Below, piece by piece: positions 18,667 to 27,542 of a DNA stretch of 64,000 nt (position 1 is the first letter of the stretch; every line of letters starts with the position of its first letter). The position numbers and the translations under genes are program-made. The stretch lies in contig CAVUVQ010000010.1 of the NCBI GenBank assembly GCA_963744875.1, positions 372,001 to 436,000 of the forward strand. Reading direction: 5' to 3'. The notes below the pieces were generated by a model that saw only the letters and a program-made list of their open reading frames with translations, made no database searches and was not told the DNA's origin. Origin of the DNA: JACDAE01 sp963744875 (GTDB lineage Bacteria; Chloroflexota; Ktedonobacteria; Ktedonobacterales; Ktedonobacteraceae).

Positions 18667-20205
18667 ATGCATATAGTTACCGTCTCAGAAATGAGAGAAC
18701 AGGAAACGCTGGCTGATCGTCAGTATGGTCTCTCCTCTCAAATATTAATGAAGAATGCGGGGAAAAGTGCAGCAGATATCTTTGAGGCTCATCTGTTACC
18801 TCATTTCACGATGAATGACCTTGAAGTACTGTTTCTCATTGGACCAGGCAATAATGGTGGAGATGGTCAGATCATGGCGCAACACCTGGCAGAGAATGGT
18901 GCCATGGTCAGCCTCTATCATTGGAAAGAGCGCCATATGACTTCGCGGGGTGAAGATATAAGTGAGGAACAAACACAAACCGAACTGGAATCGTTACTGC
19001 AAAGCGCCGATTATGTTATAGATGCATTGCTGGGTACGGGCCATTCGCGTCCACTACCCGACGACATGCGGGCATTACTCGCAAGAGTGCAGCAGGAGCG
19101 TGACAAACGCCAGGATCTGCATGTTGTTGCACTGGATCTACCCACCGGGCTTAATCCCGATACAGGTGCAGTTGATCCAGGCACGCTCTCAGCCGACATC
19201 ACCATCACGCTTGCTTACCCCAAAGTGGGCTTTTTCTTCTTTCCCGGACGTGATTATATCGGCGATCTCTACATCGGTGATATCGGTTTGCCACCTGAAA
19301 TGGGTAGCAACATACAAACGGAGATGTTGGATGGGCAACTGGTGCGCACATTCCTGCCAAAGCGTTCACTCAACAGTAACAAGGGTACATTTGGCAAAGT
19401 TATGCTCCTTTGTGGCTCTCTCCCCTATCCAGGTTCGGCCTATCTCGCAGGCACAGCCTCTGCGCGTGTTGGAGCAGGCCTGATCACGCTGGCAGTGACC
19501 GAAAGGATGTTGCCCATCTACGCCAGTTCCTTTCACGAGTCAACATTCGTGCTCCTGCCCGAAGAAAATGTCGAAAGCTTTGAGCGTGCCAAAACGCTTA
19601 CCGATCACCTCTCAGGCTATCGTTCGCTGCTCATTGGACCAGGACTGGGGCAATCGGCCAACACACGCGAAGTGCTACTCCAGGTACTGGAATACCTGCG
19701 CAACCAGCCAGAGGAGCAACGACCACAACTTGTCGTCGATGCCGATGGATTAAACAACCTCTCAGCCCTCGAACGCTGGTGGACGCTCTTACCTTCCGGT
19801 ACAGTGATTACACCACATCCCGGCGAGATGGGGCGTCTCTGTGGTGGCTTGAAGGTCTCGGGAGGCGATATCGATCGTCTGGAACTGGCACGCACGAAAG
19901 CCAGGGACTGGCAAGTCACGCTAGTACTCAAAGGTGCCTGCACGCTTGTTACACATCCGGATGGACGTATGCGCATCAACTGGAACGCTAATCCTGCATT
20001 AGCGACTGCTGGCACTGGTGATGTGCTGGCTGGTATGATCTCAGGTTTCCTGGCGCAAGGTCTGAAACCGTTTGAAGCCGCCAGTGCAGGAGTATACCTC
20101 CACACAGCCGCCGCCGATAATGTTAGTGCCGAGATTGGACATGCCGGTCTGCTCGCTTCCGACCTGCTACCACAGATACCACGCGTGATGATGCGGCCAG
20201 GATGA
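18667..20205 (+). CDS. nnr: Bifunctional NAD(P)H-hydrate repair enzyme (epimerase + ADP-dependent dehydratase)
   Basis: This 512-residue fusion enzyme repairs damaged NADHX and NADPHX. The N-terminal YjeF_N epimerase domain (residues ~1-215) has GPGNNGGDGQIMAQHL and DALLGTG. The C-terminal dehydratase domain (~225-505) has NKGTFGKVMLLCGS, LIGPGLGQS, TPHPGEMGRL and AGTGDVLAGMISGFLAQG. The C-part uses ADP or ATP to dehydrate the S-form. CAGGAGG stands 8 nt before the ATG. It lies about 5 kb from the NrtR-PncA NAD-salvage genes, but three unrelated genes separate them. Confidence 0.95.
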   Translation: MHIVTVSEMREQETLADRQYGLSSQILMKNAGKSAADIFEAHLLPHFTMNDLEVLFLIGPGNNGGDGQIMAQHLAENGAMVSLYHWKERHMTSRGEDISEEQTQTELESLLQSADYVIDALLGTGHSRPLPDDMRALLARVQQERDKRQDLHVVALDLPTGLNPDTGAVDPGTLSADITITLAYPKVGFFFFPGRDYIGDLYIGDIGLPPEMGSNIQTEMLDGQLVRTFLPKRSLNSNKGTFGKVMLLCGSLPYPGSAYLAGTASARVGAGLITLAVTERMLPIYASSFHESTFVLLPEENVESFERAKTLTDHLSGYRSLLIGPGLGQSANTREVLLQVLEYLRNQPEEQRPQLVVDADGLNNLSALERWWTLLPSGTVITPHPGEMGRLCGGLKVSGGDIDRLELARTKARDWQVTLVLKGACTLVTHPDGRMRINWNANPALATAGTGDVLAGMISGFLAQGLKPFEAASAGVYLHTAAADNVSAEIGHAGLLASDLLPQIPRVMMRPG

Positions 20206-20323
20206 ACGGGGCGCATGCCTATGACGACAACAATGTGCAATGACGTTTGACAAATTACATTGTTAATTGTATGCTTTACAGAAAGTTGAGAAACCGATTT
20301 CGCAAGGAAGGGAAAAGGATTTC

Positions 20324-21778
20324 ATGAATTTGCATCATAGGCAGCGTCGCTTATTTCGCGCGGTTGGGCTATTGGTCGTTATCCTCGCTGGCATTGCGCT
20401 TTTGTTCAGGAGTGCGTCCACTCCGGTGTTGGCGGCCCCAGCGACTATTGTTCCCGCTGGCACCTGGAATGACAATCGCGGCACTTTAATTCAAGCGCAC
20501 GGTGGAGGGATGATTCAGGTAGGCTCGACCTATTACTGGTTTGGAGAAGATAAAACAGGTGAAGCTTCGGGGAGCGCCTTCTTCTTGAACGTCCCATGCT
20601 ACTCTTCGACGGATCTGGTGCATTGGACCTTCGTCAACAACGTTTTGACAAAGCAGCCAGGCGGTGACCTGGGGCCAAATCGTATTATCGAGCGTCCCAA
20701 AGTGATCTATAATAGCACAACCAAGCAGTATGTCATGTACATGCATGTCGATTCTCCAAGCTATAGCGATGCGCGTGTTGGGGTTGCGACCAGCTCGACC
20801 GTATGTGGGAATTACAGCTATCGCGGCAGCTTCCGACCGTTGGGTTATCAGAGCCGCGACATGAATCTCTTCAAGGACGATGATGGGACCGCATACCTGT
20901 TAAGCGAGGATCGTGTCAATGGTTTGCGTATCGATAAGCTCTCCTCAGATTATCTGAGCGTAGTCAGCGCCGTTGCCGTACTTGCCGATTATGAAGCGCC
21001 TGCGATGTTCAAGCTCAATGGGCGTTACTATCTGCTTGGTTCTCATCTAACTGGCTGGAATACAAATGATAATCAGTACACGACCGCTACATCGCTCGCC
21101 GGACCCTGGGCTGCATGGTCAGATTTTGCTGCGCCTGGCACAAATACCTACAACTCCCAGACCACCTTTGTGCTTCCCATTTCCGGCAGCCAGGGCACCA
21201 CATTTATGTACATGGGAGATCGCTGGACGCCATCCAGTTTAGGGACTTCACCTTATATATGGCTCCCGTTGCAGGTAAATGGCGCAAACATCGCCATGAT
21301 GTGGCACAATAACTGGTCCATTGATACCTCTACGGGACTATGGCAAGACGCTGGATCGACCAATTATGAAGTGGTGAGCCACAATAGTAGCAAAGTGCTC
21401 GACGTATCGGGTAGCTCGACGGCTGATGGGGCCGCGGTTCTTCAATGGACATGGCATAGTGGCACCAATCAAGAATGGAGCCTCGTATCCGTGAGTGGTG
21501 GCTATTATGAGATTGTGAACCGCAATAGTGGCAAGGTTCTTGATGTGTCAGGTAACTCAACGACTGATGGAGCAGCAATTCTTCAGTGGACATGGCATAG
21601 TGGCACCAATCAAGAATGGAGCCTTGTAGCTGTTGGTGGTGGCTATTATAAATTAGTGAACCGTAACAGTGGCAAGGTGCTCGATGTAGCCAATAACTCC
21701 ACGGCTGATGGGGCCATTATCGATCAATGGACCGATAATGGTGGTACAAATCAGCAATGGACGTTTCTGGCGGTGTAG
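20324..21778 (+). CDS. Secreted GH43-like glycoside hydrolase with C-terminal ricin-type lectin (CBM13)
   Basis: This 484-residue protein has an N-terminal RRLFRAVGLLVVILAG signal segment with a likely cleavage after TPVLA (~residue 38). Residues ~40-340 resemble the five-bladed propeller of GH43 (AHGGGMIQVGSTYYWFGED, ERPKVIYNSTTKQYVMYMH, RDMNLFKDDDGTAYLL), closest in style to exo-beta-1,3-galactanases. Residues ~345-484 form three ricin repeats with QW motifs (TNQEWSL, TNQQWTF). It probably acts on plant arabinogalactan or a similar glycan outside the cell. AAAAGGA is ahead of the ATG at 20324; the frame is open to 20267 but the extra residues lack a ribosome site. The substrate assignment is inferred. 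Confidence 0.8.
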   Translation: MNLHHRQRRLFRAVGLLVVILAGIALLFRSASTPVLAAPATIVPAGTWNDNRGTLIQAHGGGMIQVGSTYYWFGEDKTGEASGSAFFLNVPCYSSTDLVHWTFVNNVLTKQPGGDLGPNRIIERPKVIYNSTTKQYVMYMHVDSPSYSDARVGVATSSTVCGNYSYRGSFRPLGYQSRDMNLFKDDDGTAYLLSEDRVNGLRIDKLSSDYLSVVSAVAVLADYEAPAMFKLNGRYYLLGSHLTGWNTNDNQYTTATSLAGPWAAWSDFAAPGTNTYNSQTTFVLPISGSQGTTFMYMGDRWTPSSLGTSPYIWLPLQVNGANIAMMWHNNWSIDTSTGLWQDAGSTNYEVVSHNSSKVLDVSGSSTADGAAVLQWTWHSGTNQEWSLVSVSGGYYEIVNRNSGKVLDVSGNSTTDGAAILQWTWHSGTNQEWSLVAVGGGYYKLVNRNSGKVLDVANNSTADGAIIDQWTDNGGTNQQWTFLAV

Positions 21779-21821
21779 GTTTTATATGTAGTTTACCACG
21801 ATGAACGGTGAACCCCAGAGA

Positions 21822-21868
21822 GTATAGTCTGAAAAGGAGACGGAAGATGTCATCCTTTCAGGCTATAC
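21822..21868. terminator. Hairpin between the GH43 and LLM genes
   Basis: GTATAGTCTGAAAAGGA (21822-21838) pairs with TCCTTTCAGGCTATAC (21853-21868). It probably ends or attenuates the GH43 transcript; only a weak T-rich stretch follows. Confidence 0.55.
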
Positions 21869-21916
21869 TTGCATCGTTACGTTATTTTCTTAGCAGTAAA
21901 AGAGGGTTTTCTGCAG

Positions 21917-22711
21917 ATGAAATTCGGTTTTATTCTTACAGGTAATCCCAATGATCTTGTCGAGCTTGCTCAGGAGGCGGAGGCGGCTGGCTGGGATGGC
22001 GTTTTTCTCCCGGATGATTGGATGAGCGCCTGGATCAAATTGACGGCGATTGCGATGAGAACACATACTCTTTTGCTTGGAACAATGCTTACACCCTTGC
22101 CAGAGCAGTTTCCCTGGTATGTCGCAGCGCAAACTGCTATCCTGGATCAACTTTCTCAGGGTCGAGTGATCCTCACTGCTGGTCTAGGTGTGTTGGAGTT
22201 GGATAAGTTTGGGATGCAGGAGAACAAAGTGCGAGCACAACGGCTTGACGAGGCATTAGAGATTCTCGAGCGATGGTGGAGTGGTGAAGATATGCGCTCC
22301 TTTTTGTATGAAGGACACCATTATCGCTTGCAGCCAATGAGTGCTGATGTATCCTGGCCGACCCATACTCCCTTACAAAAGCCACGCATCCCCATCTGGG
22401 TAATTGGCGGCCCAAAACAGAGTCAGTTGCAGCGTGCGGCCCATTGGGATGGAGCGGTGATAAATGGGACGCCTGACGAACTTCGCGAGCGCATAGCAGC
22501 AATCCAGGTGCTCCGCACCAGTTCTAGAGCGCTCGATATTATTATCGAGGGAGAAACACCTCACGACGATGTTAGACGGTCTGCCGCGCTCGTTCAGCCA
22601 TATGCTGAGGCGGGTGCGACCTGGTGGATGGAGAGCATGTGGGAAAGCGCGGTTCCGCGTCCTTATGATATGCGTACTCGTATTCGTTCAGGCCCACCAC
22701 GCGTCTCCTAA
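21917..22711 (+). CDS. LLM class flavin-dependent oxidoreductase (luciferase-like)
   Basis: This 265-residue TIM-barrel protein starts MKFGFILTGNPNDLVELAQEAE and continues GWDGVFLPDDW, the usual LLM N-terminus. GTMLTPLPEQFPWYVAAQTAILDQLSQGRVILTAGLG is the conserved strand-loop that holds the flavin or F420 (shown in parts: LLLGTMLTPLP, LSQGRVILTAGLG). PRIPIWVIGG is the late-barrel signature. It may use FMNH2 or F420. The ATG at 21917 has GAGGG ahead; the frame upstream lacks a ribosome site. It is convergent with the LacI gene, 13 nt away. Confidence 0.82.
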   Translation: MKFGFILTGNPNDLVELAQEAEAAGWDGVFLPDDWMSAWIKLTAIAMRTHTLLLGTMLTPLPEQFPWYVAAQTAILDQLSQGRVILTAGLGVLELDKFGMQENKVRAQRLDEALEILERWWSGEDMRSFLYEGHHYRLQPMSADVSWPTHTPLQKPRIPIWVIGGPKQSQLQRAAHWDGAVINGTPDELRERIAAIQVLRTSSRALDIIIEGETPHDDVRRSAALVQPYAEAGATWWMESMWESAVPRPYDMRTRIRSGPPRVS

Positions 22712-22724
22712 AAAGAGAAGGGCA

Positions 22725-23786
22725 TTACCGATCAATCTCTGAAATGGGCAGCTTCAGCGGAGGCGCACAGCTCTCGCGCACAATTAGTTCCGGCTCCAGC
22801 ACGATCGTTCGACCCTCGGAGATCGGCACATCTGGATGTTGTAGACGCTGCATCAACTGCTCTACAGCATACTTACCGAGCAAAGAGATAGGTTGTGCTA
22901 CAACAGTGAGCGCCGGTATCGTGAGGGAGGCCCAGGGCACATCGTCAAACATGACCAGCGAGATTTCTTTTGGAATCTGTATCCCACGCTCACGAAGCGC
23001 AAACATAGCGGTCTCGCCGATTAAATTGTTCGTAGCAAAAATAGCGGTTGGGGGCTTACGTAACGCCAGCAATTGTTCTATGGCCTGAATACCGCTCTTG
23101 CGCTTAAAACTCACCATCTGCACCAACTCGGGATCGATCGGCAACGCCTTCTCTTCAAGGGCGTTGTAGTAGCCCTGCAAACGTCCCTGACCCGTCGTTG
23201 TCGAGAGCGGACCACTCATAATACCGATGCGACGATGGCCCAGAGCTGTTAAATAAGCCGTTGCATCATAGCCACCTTTGACGTTATCCAGCAGCACCAC
23301 ATCCGCATCAGGTAAAGAGGCAATCTTGCGATCAACCAGCACTACCTTAATTCCTAGCTCAATAGCTTCGCGCCACAAACGTGCATTCTGACCCGTTGCG
23401 ACCGCCAGAATACCATCCACACGCTTCTCCATGAGCACATTCAGATATTCCTCTTCCTGCGCCGGCTCCTCATCCATTGCCGCCAGAATAACATGATAGC
23501 CCCACTTTTTCGCGCTACTCAAAACGCCTGCCGCCAGTTCTGCATAAAACGGATTGGTGATATCAGCAATCACCAGCCCGATGGTATTGGTACGCTGGAG
23601 CTTTAACCCACGTGCTGAGTCATGCGGTCGATAGTGCAACTCCTGCACAGCCTCGTGCACTCGCTGCTTAATCTCGCTACTAACATAACCGCTCTGGTTC
23701 AGTGCTCGCGATACTGCGGCAATCGATACTCCTGCCCGCAGCGCCACATCGCGAATCGTCACACTCTTCTTCATACCAACATCCAT
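22725..23786 (-). CDS. LacI/GalR family transcriptional regulator
   Basis: This 353-residue repressor has an N-terminal LacI HTH (VTIRDVALRAGVSIAAVSRAL, hinge near residue 55) and a periplasmic-binding-like core (TNTIGLVIADITNPFYAELAAGV, DGILAVATG, LVDRKI, HRRIGIMSGPLSTTTGQGRLQGY). Ligands of such proteins are usually sugars. The ATG at 23786 is preceded by AAAGGTGA, so a GTG nine bases upstream is unlikely. No sugar transporter is adjacent; the nearest carbohydrate gene is the GH43 protein at 20324-21778, which is a plausible but unproven target. Confidence 0.9.
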   Translation of the reverse strand: MDVGMKKSVTIRDVALRAGVSIAAVSRALNQSGYVSSEIKQRVHEAVQELHYRPHDSARGLKLQRTNTIGLVIADITNPFYAELAAGVLSSAKKWGYHVILAAMDEEPAQEEEYLNVLMEKRVDGILAVATGQNARLWREAIELGIKVVLVDRKIASLPDADVVLLDNVKGGYDATAYLTALGHRRIGIMSGPLSTTTGQGRLQGYYNALEEKALPIDPELVQMVSFKRKSGIQAIEQLLALRKPPTAIFATNNLIGETAMFALRERGIQIPKEISLVMFDDVPWASLTIPALTVVAQPISLLGKYAVEQLMQRLQHPDVPISEGRTIVLEPELIVRESCAPPLKLPISEIDR

Positions 23787-23954
23787 GACTATCACCTTTA
23801 ATATCTATATAATTCTGGGTGATATCAGAAAATCTACATAAATTTTGCCTATTGGTAGTAAAGCACATGGAGGTGGCAATGGCAATAAAATGCCTTTACT
23901 CATTTAATCGGTTCCCACGTTGAAGGAGATTTTTGCTTTTAAACAGCACATTAC

Positions 23955-23983
23955 TTGACATGGCAGGCTGCGTAAAGTATATT
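23955..23983 (+). promoter_or_regulatory. Sigma-70 promoter of the nrtR-pncA genes
   Basis: TTGACA (23955-23960), a 17-nt spacer and TATATT (23978-23983) form a strong promoter about 150 nt ahead of nrtR. The remainder of the spacer (23787-23954 and 24003-24130) shows no other recognisable element. Confidence 0.7.
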
Positions 23984-24002
23984 AGTGTATAAGATACACT
24001 AA
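23982..24002. promoter_or_regulatory. 21-bp inverted repeat, candidate NrtR operator
   Basis: TTAGTGTAT and ATACACTAA are perfect 9-bp arms around a 3-nt centre. The site begins inside the -10 box and covers the expected transcription start, where a repressor would block initiation. It stands directly upstream of the nrtR gene, so autorepression is the simplest reading. Confidence 0.65.
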
Positions 24003-24130
24003 GCAGGGTAGCGACGAGGAAATTTGGAAAAGTATCTTTCCATATATTTTTCTATAACTAAAGTATAGGCTATTGGACGCGTTTTGTCGAGTCTATAGTT
24101 AAAATATTAGATGCGGAAGGGTTGTATTAA

Positions 24131-24880
24131 GTGATGGAAGATCAGAGCAATGGCATTCAGGTGACCGAACAGGACGCGGAGCGCCAGGAAGAACAAACAG
24201 ATGAAGCACAGGCAAATCGTTATGATGCAAGCAAATATGAACGTCCATCGGTAACTGTAGATGTGGTCATGATGAGTTTGCGCCAGCGAGATCTACAGAT
24301 TCTCCTGGTCAAGCGCCGCTCATGGCCGTTTGAGGGAATGTGGGCCATCCCTGGCGGCTTCGTGAACATCGACAAATCGCTGGAGGCAGCGGCCAAGCGC
24401 GAATTGCAGGAAGAGACCGCCGTACAGGATGTCTACCTTGAACAGCTTTACACCTTTGGCGATCCCGGACGCGATCCACGCACACGCGTCATTACCGTCG
24501 TGTACTTTGCCCTGTTGGACTCAGAACGTTTGCAGGTCAAAGCAGCCACTGATGCGGTAGATGTTGGCTGGTTCTCTGTCTATGAATTGCCGCCTCTGGC
24601 CTTCGATCATGAGAAAATTCTGGATTATACGCTGAACCGTCTACGTAATAAACTGGACTATACCACAATTGCCTTTAGTTTACTACCTGAACAATTCACG
24701 CTACGCGAATTGCAGCGCGTCTATGAAATTATTCAGCACAAAAGGCTTGATAAACGCAACTTCCGCAAAAAAATCCTGGCAACCGGCATTCTAGAAGATA
24801 CGGGCGCAAAAAAAATGGAGGGCACCCATCGCCCGGCACGTCTGTATCGCTTCAATCCTGCAGCCGAGGCAAAATTGTAG
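24131..24880 (+). CDS. nrtR: NrtR-type Nudix-related NAD-metabolism repressor
   Basis: This 249-residue protein has an acidic N-terminus, a Nudix-like domain (residues ~40-165) and a C-terminal winged helix (~170-245, with FTLRELQRVYEIIQHKRLDK and RNFRKKILATGIL). The Nudix box reads GGFVNIDKSLEAAAKREL followed by QEETAV; the first Glu of the box is Lys, so hydrolysis is probably lost, as in NrtR repressors. Family members bind ADP-ribose-like ligands and control NAD biosynthesis and salvage genes. The downstream pncA and the palindrome at the promoter support this. The GTG at 24131 or the adjacent ATG at 24134 is the start. The stop TAG is formed by a GTAGGGG repeat end. Confidence 0.85.
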   Translation: MMEDQSNGIQVTEQDAERQEEQTDEAQANRYDASKYERPSVTVDVVMMSLRQRDLQILLVKRRSWPFEGMWAIPGGFVNIDKSLEAAAKRELQEETAVQDVYLEQLYTFGDPGRDPRTRVITVVYFALLDSERLQVKAATDAVDVGWFSVYELPPLAFDHEKILDYTLNRLRNKLDYTTIAFSLLPEQFTLRELQRVYEIIQHKRLDKRNFRKKILATGILEDTGAKKMEGTHRPARLYRFNPAAEAKL

Positions 24881-24945
24881 GGGCCGCATTTATGACGCCC
24901 ATGTGATTTTGCCGTTTATGACGCCCGTGTGGCACCGAGGAGGGA
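24877..24945 (+). repeat. GTAGGGG-ended repeat between nrtR and pncA
   Basis: This starts GTAGGGGCCGC at the nrtR stop codon and contains two copies of TTTATGACGCCC(A/G)TGTG. It belongs to the same loose family as the elements at 28673-28761, 37973-38020 and 60184-60235. It fills most of the 71-nt nrtR-pncA gap. Confidence 0.65.
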
Positions 24946-24951
24946 AAAGAT

Positions 24952-25686
24952 ATGACCAATTCAACAATTCCTGAGAACTTTTTAGGGCAGGCAACACAGT
25001 TTTTGCAGGCACTTGTGGAATGGGAGCACAACCTGCCCGTTACAGGCTGGACTGACCTGATGGCTGATGCACAACTGGGGCGGGTAGGGTTGTTCAGCGT
25101 GGATATGATCAATGGTTTCTGCCACGAAGGACTGCTTTCCAGTCCACGCATAAAAGGGATTATTCCAGAGGTTGTTACAGCCTTTAAGGACGCATATGCC
25201 ATCGGTATACGTAACTTCGTACTGGCACAGGATTGTCATACGCCAGCCTCCGTTGAATTCGCCGACTTTCCAGCACATTGTCAGCTTGGTACCAGCGAAG
25301 CCAATACCATTCCCGAACTGGCAGAACTTCCCTTCGCCGACCTCTACACAATCGTCGCCAAAAATTCGTTGAACGCATTTCTTGGGACAAACCTGAGCAA
25401 GTGGCTGGACGAGCACCACGATCTGGAGACAGCTATCATCGTGGGAAATTGTACGGATCTCTGCGTCTATCAACTGGCGATGCATCTCAAGCTCTCGGCC
25501 AATGCGGCCAACAAGAGATTGCGCATCATCGTTCCCGCCAATGCGGTACAGACCTATGACACATCTCTGGAGACGGCTAAAGAGATCGGTGCTCTCCCCC
25601 ATGATGGAGATGTGATGCATCTGCTGTTCTTGTATCATATGCGTCTCAATGGCATCGAGATTGTGCGTGAGATACGATCTCTGTAA
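24952..25686 (+). CDS. pncA: Nicotinamidase / isochorismatase-family hydrolase
   Basis: This 244-residue cysteine hydrolase probably converts nicotinamide to nicotinate in NAD salvage. The catalytic triad is visible: Asp in FSVDMINGFCHEG, Lys in IVAKNSLNAFLGTNL and Cys in VGNCTDLCVYQLAMHL. DCHTPASVEFADFPAHC fits the metal-binding and substrate loop. GAGGAGGGAAAAGAT precedes the ATG. It lies 71 nt after nrtR on the same strand, probably in one operon under NrtR control. The generic isochorismatase fold is certain; the nicotinamidase call depends on the context. Confidence 0.83.
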   Translation: MTNSTIPENFLGQATQFLQALVEWEHNLPVTGWTDLMADAQLGRVGLFSVDMINGFCHEGLLSSPRIKGIIPEVVTAFKDAYAIGIRNFVLAQDCHTPASVEFADFPAHCQLGTSEANTIPELAELPFADLYTIVAKNSLNAFLGTNLSKWLDEHHDLETAIIVGNCTDLCVYQLAMHLKLSANAANKRLRIIVPANAVQTYDTSLETAKEIGALPHDGDVMHLLFLYHMRLNGIEIVREIRSL

Positions 25687-25692
25687 TAATGC

Positions 25693-26442
25693 TTACATTG
25701 CTGGACGCGGTATCTCCAAAAGATCAAGCATTTCATAAAGCGAGTGCACCAGCAAGCAATCGACGTTCTCCGGTTTGAACCTCTCAGCGCGATCGAGGAG
25801 CACGGGCGTCATTCCGACAGAACGAGCACCCAGGACATCTTGAATGTAAGAATCGCCGATATGCAGTGCATAATCGGGTACCGCATTGGCACGCTCAAGG
25901 GCCTGCTGGTAGAGCATGGGCGATGGTTTGGCATAGCGCGTGGTTGCCGAAACCAGCAGGCAATCGAAGTAGCGACTGAGGGCGTGCTGACGTAGAATAG
26001 GACCGAGGGCAATCCCCCAATCCGAGATGACGCCCAGGGTATAGTTACGTGCGTGTAGCGTCTGCAGAACAGGTAACACATCGGGAAAGATTTCCCAACT
26101 AGTGTGTTTCTCAAACTCCTCGTTAATAGCCCTTGCAAGCTGGTAGAGGCGAGGTTCGTCATGTTCCACGACCAGGGTGCGCAACAACGTCATGTAATAG
26201 CCTGTCCAGAATTCGTTGATAGCCTCTTCACTGGCCCAGGTATGTCTGTTATTGCGCGACTGACGCAGAAAATAATCCTCGGCCTCGTCCATACGCGCCT
26301 CGACCTCGTTACGCTTGATATGCAGGCCGAGTTGCTGGCAGACCTGCTGGCAGATCTCTGCAATCGACGGATAGGGGCGTAGGAGCGTAAAACCGGCATC
26401 GAAGAAGATGGTACGGATAGCTTGTGGCTGTTCTAGTGGCAT
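25693..26442 (-). CDS. HAD-family hydrolase
   Basis: This 249-residue HAD-IA phosphatase-like protein has motif I FFDAGFTLL, motif II VISDWG, motif III Lys in YAKPSPMLYQQAL and motif IV IGDSYIQDVLGARSVG. In motif I the second Asp of DxD is Gly, a change seen in some HAD-IA groups that affects general acid catalysis. A helical cap lies between motifs I and II. It starts 23 nt after prfA on the same strand, so it is probably cotranscribed with it. The substrate is unknown. Confidence 0.85.
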   Translation of the reverse strand: MPLEQPQAIRTIFFDAGFTLLRPYPSIAEICQQVCQQLGLHIKRNEVEARMDEAEDYFLRQSRNNRHTWASEEAINEFWTGYYMTLLRTLVVEHDEPRLYQLARAINEEFEKHTSWEIFPDVLPVLQTLHARNYTLGVISDWGIALGPILRQHALSRYFDCLLVSATTRYAKPSPMLYQQALERANAVPDYALHIGDSYIQDVLGARSVGMTPVLLDRAERFKPENVDCLLVHSLYEMLDLLEIPRPAM

Positions 26443-26465
26443 GGTGTAGACCTGTTCTTTATAGA

Positions 26466-27542
26466 TTAGAGAAACATATTCTGCAATTTATCCGCCTGGT
26501 CCGCCGTGATCAAGTTGTCGATAAACTCGTCAATGTTGCCGTTGAGTACACCCGGCAGATTGTGGCGTGTGAGGCCAATGCGATGATCAGTTACACGATC
26601 CTGCGGGAAGTTATAGGTACGTATCTTCTCACTACGGTCGCCCGTCTGCACCTGGGAACGGCGGTTCTTGCTCAGTTCCTCCTGGCGTTGGGCTTCCTGC
26701 AGATCCCACAGGCGCGATTTTAGGACGGTGAGCGCCTTGAGTTTATTCTTGAGCTGCGATTTTTCATCCTGGCAGGTTACGACAAGGCCACTCGCCAGAT
26801 GGGTGATACGGACCGCTGAATCGGTCGTATTGACGCTCTGGCCGCCATGCCCGGTTGAACGATAGACATCAACGCGAATATCGGTATCCTTGATCTCAAT
26901 CGCGGTATCATCGTCGGCCTCTGGCAAGACAATTACTTTGGCGGTGGAGGTGTGAATGCGCCCATTGGACTCGGTAACTGGCACACGCTGTACGCGATGT
27001 GTACCACCCTCGTACTTCATACGACTATAAGCACCCCGGCCCTTTACGACAAAGGTGACATCCTTAATTCCTCCCTGCTCGGTATCGTTCGCATCGAGCA
27101 CTTCGATCTTCCAACGATGCATATCGGCATAACGCGTGTACATACGGAAGAGTTCACCTGCGAAGAGCGCCGCTTCGTCGCCACCTGCGCCACCCTGAAT
27201 AGTCACAATTGCGTTCTTATCGTCCATAATATCTTTGGGCAGTAACGCAACTTTTACTTCTTCGAGCAGGCGCTCCTTCTGCGCTTTGAGACGCTCGCTT
27301 TCATCGTGCGCCATGTCGCGCATCTCGTCTTCTTCCATCTCGTACATTTCCTGGGTTTCGGCGATCTGTTTATCAGTCTCTACAAGCTCATGATACTTTT
27401 GCACGACATCTTCGAGCTCTGCATGTTCGCGACCATATTTTTGCAGTTGGGGAATATCGTTAAGCACCTCTGGCTGCGACATCAGTGTATTCAATTCTTC
27501 ATAACGTTGCGCCAGGCTGGCAAGTTTATCCATGAGATCCAT
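26466..27542 (-). CDS. prfA: Peptide chain release factor 1
   Basis: This 358-residue RF1 ends translation at UAA and UAG. The peptidyl-hydrolysis motif is in STGHGGQSVNTTDSAV (~residue 232), and the stop-codon-reading PxT motif is PVT in VQRVPVTESNGRIHTS (~188). The N-terminal helical domain and the C-terminal TGDRSEKIRTYNFPQDRVTDHR region are complete. GGAGG lies 12 nt before the ATG. The usual partner prmC is not next to it; a HAD gene follows instead. A leader of about 260 nt precedes it. Confidence 0.97.
   Translation of the reverse strand: MDLMDKLASLAQRYEELNTLMSQPEVLNDIPQLQKYGREHAELEDVVQKYHELVETDKQIAETQEMYEMEEDEMRDMAHDESERLKAQKERLLEEVKVALLPKDIMDDKNAIVTIQGGAGGDEAALFAGELFRMYTRYADMHRWKIEVLDANDTEQGGIKDVTFVVKGRGAYSRMKYEGGTHRVQRVPVTESNGRIHTSTAKVIVLPEADDDTAIEIKDTDIRVDVYRSTGHGGQSVNTTDSAVRITHLASGLVVTCQDEKSQLKNKLKALTVLKSRLWDLQEAQRQEELSKNRRSQVQTGDRSEKIRTYNFPQDRVTDHRIGLTRHNLPGVLNGNIDEFIDNLITADQADKLQNMFL

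Noticed and set aside
19617..20240. 207-residue minus-strand frame opposite nnr
   Set aside because: It is antisense to the conserved dehydratase domain and has no ribosome site.
24982..25638. 218-residue minus-strand frame opposite pncA
   Set aside because: It is antisense to a gene with an intact catalytic triad.
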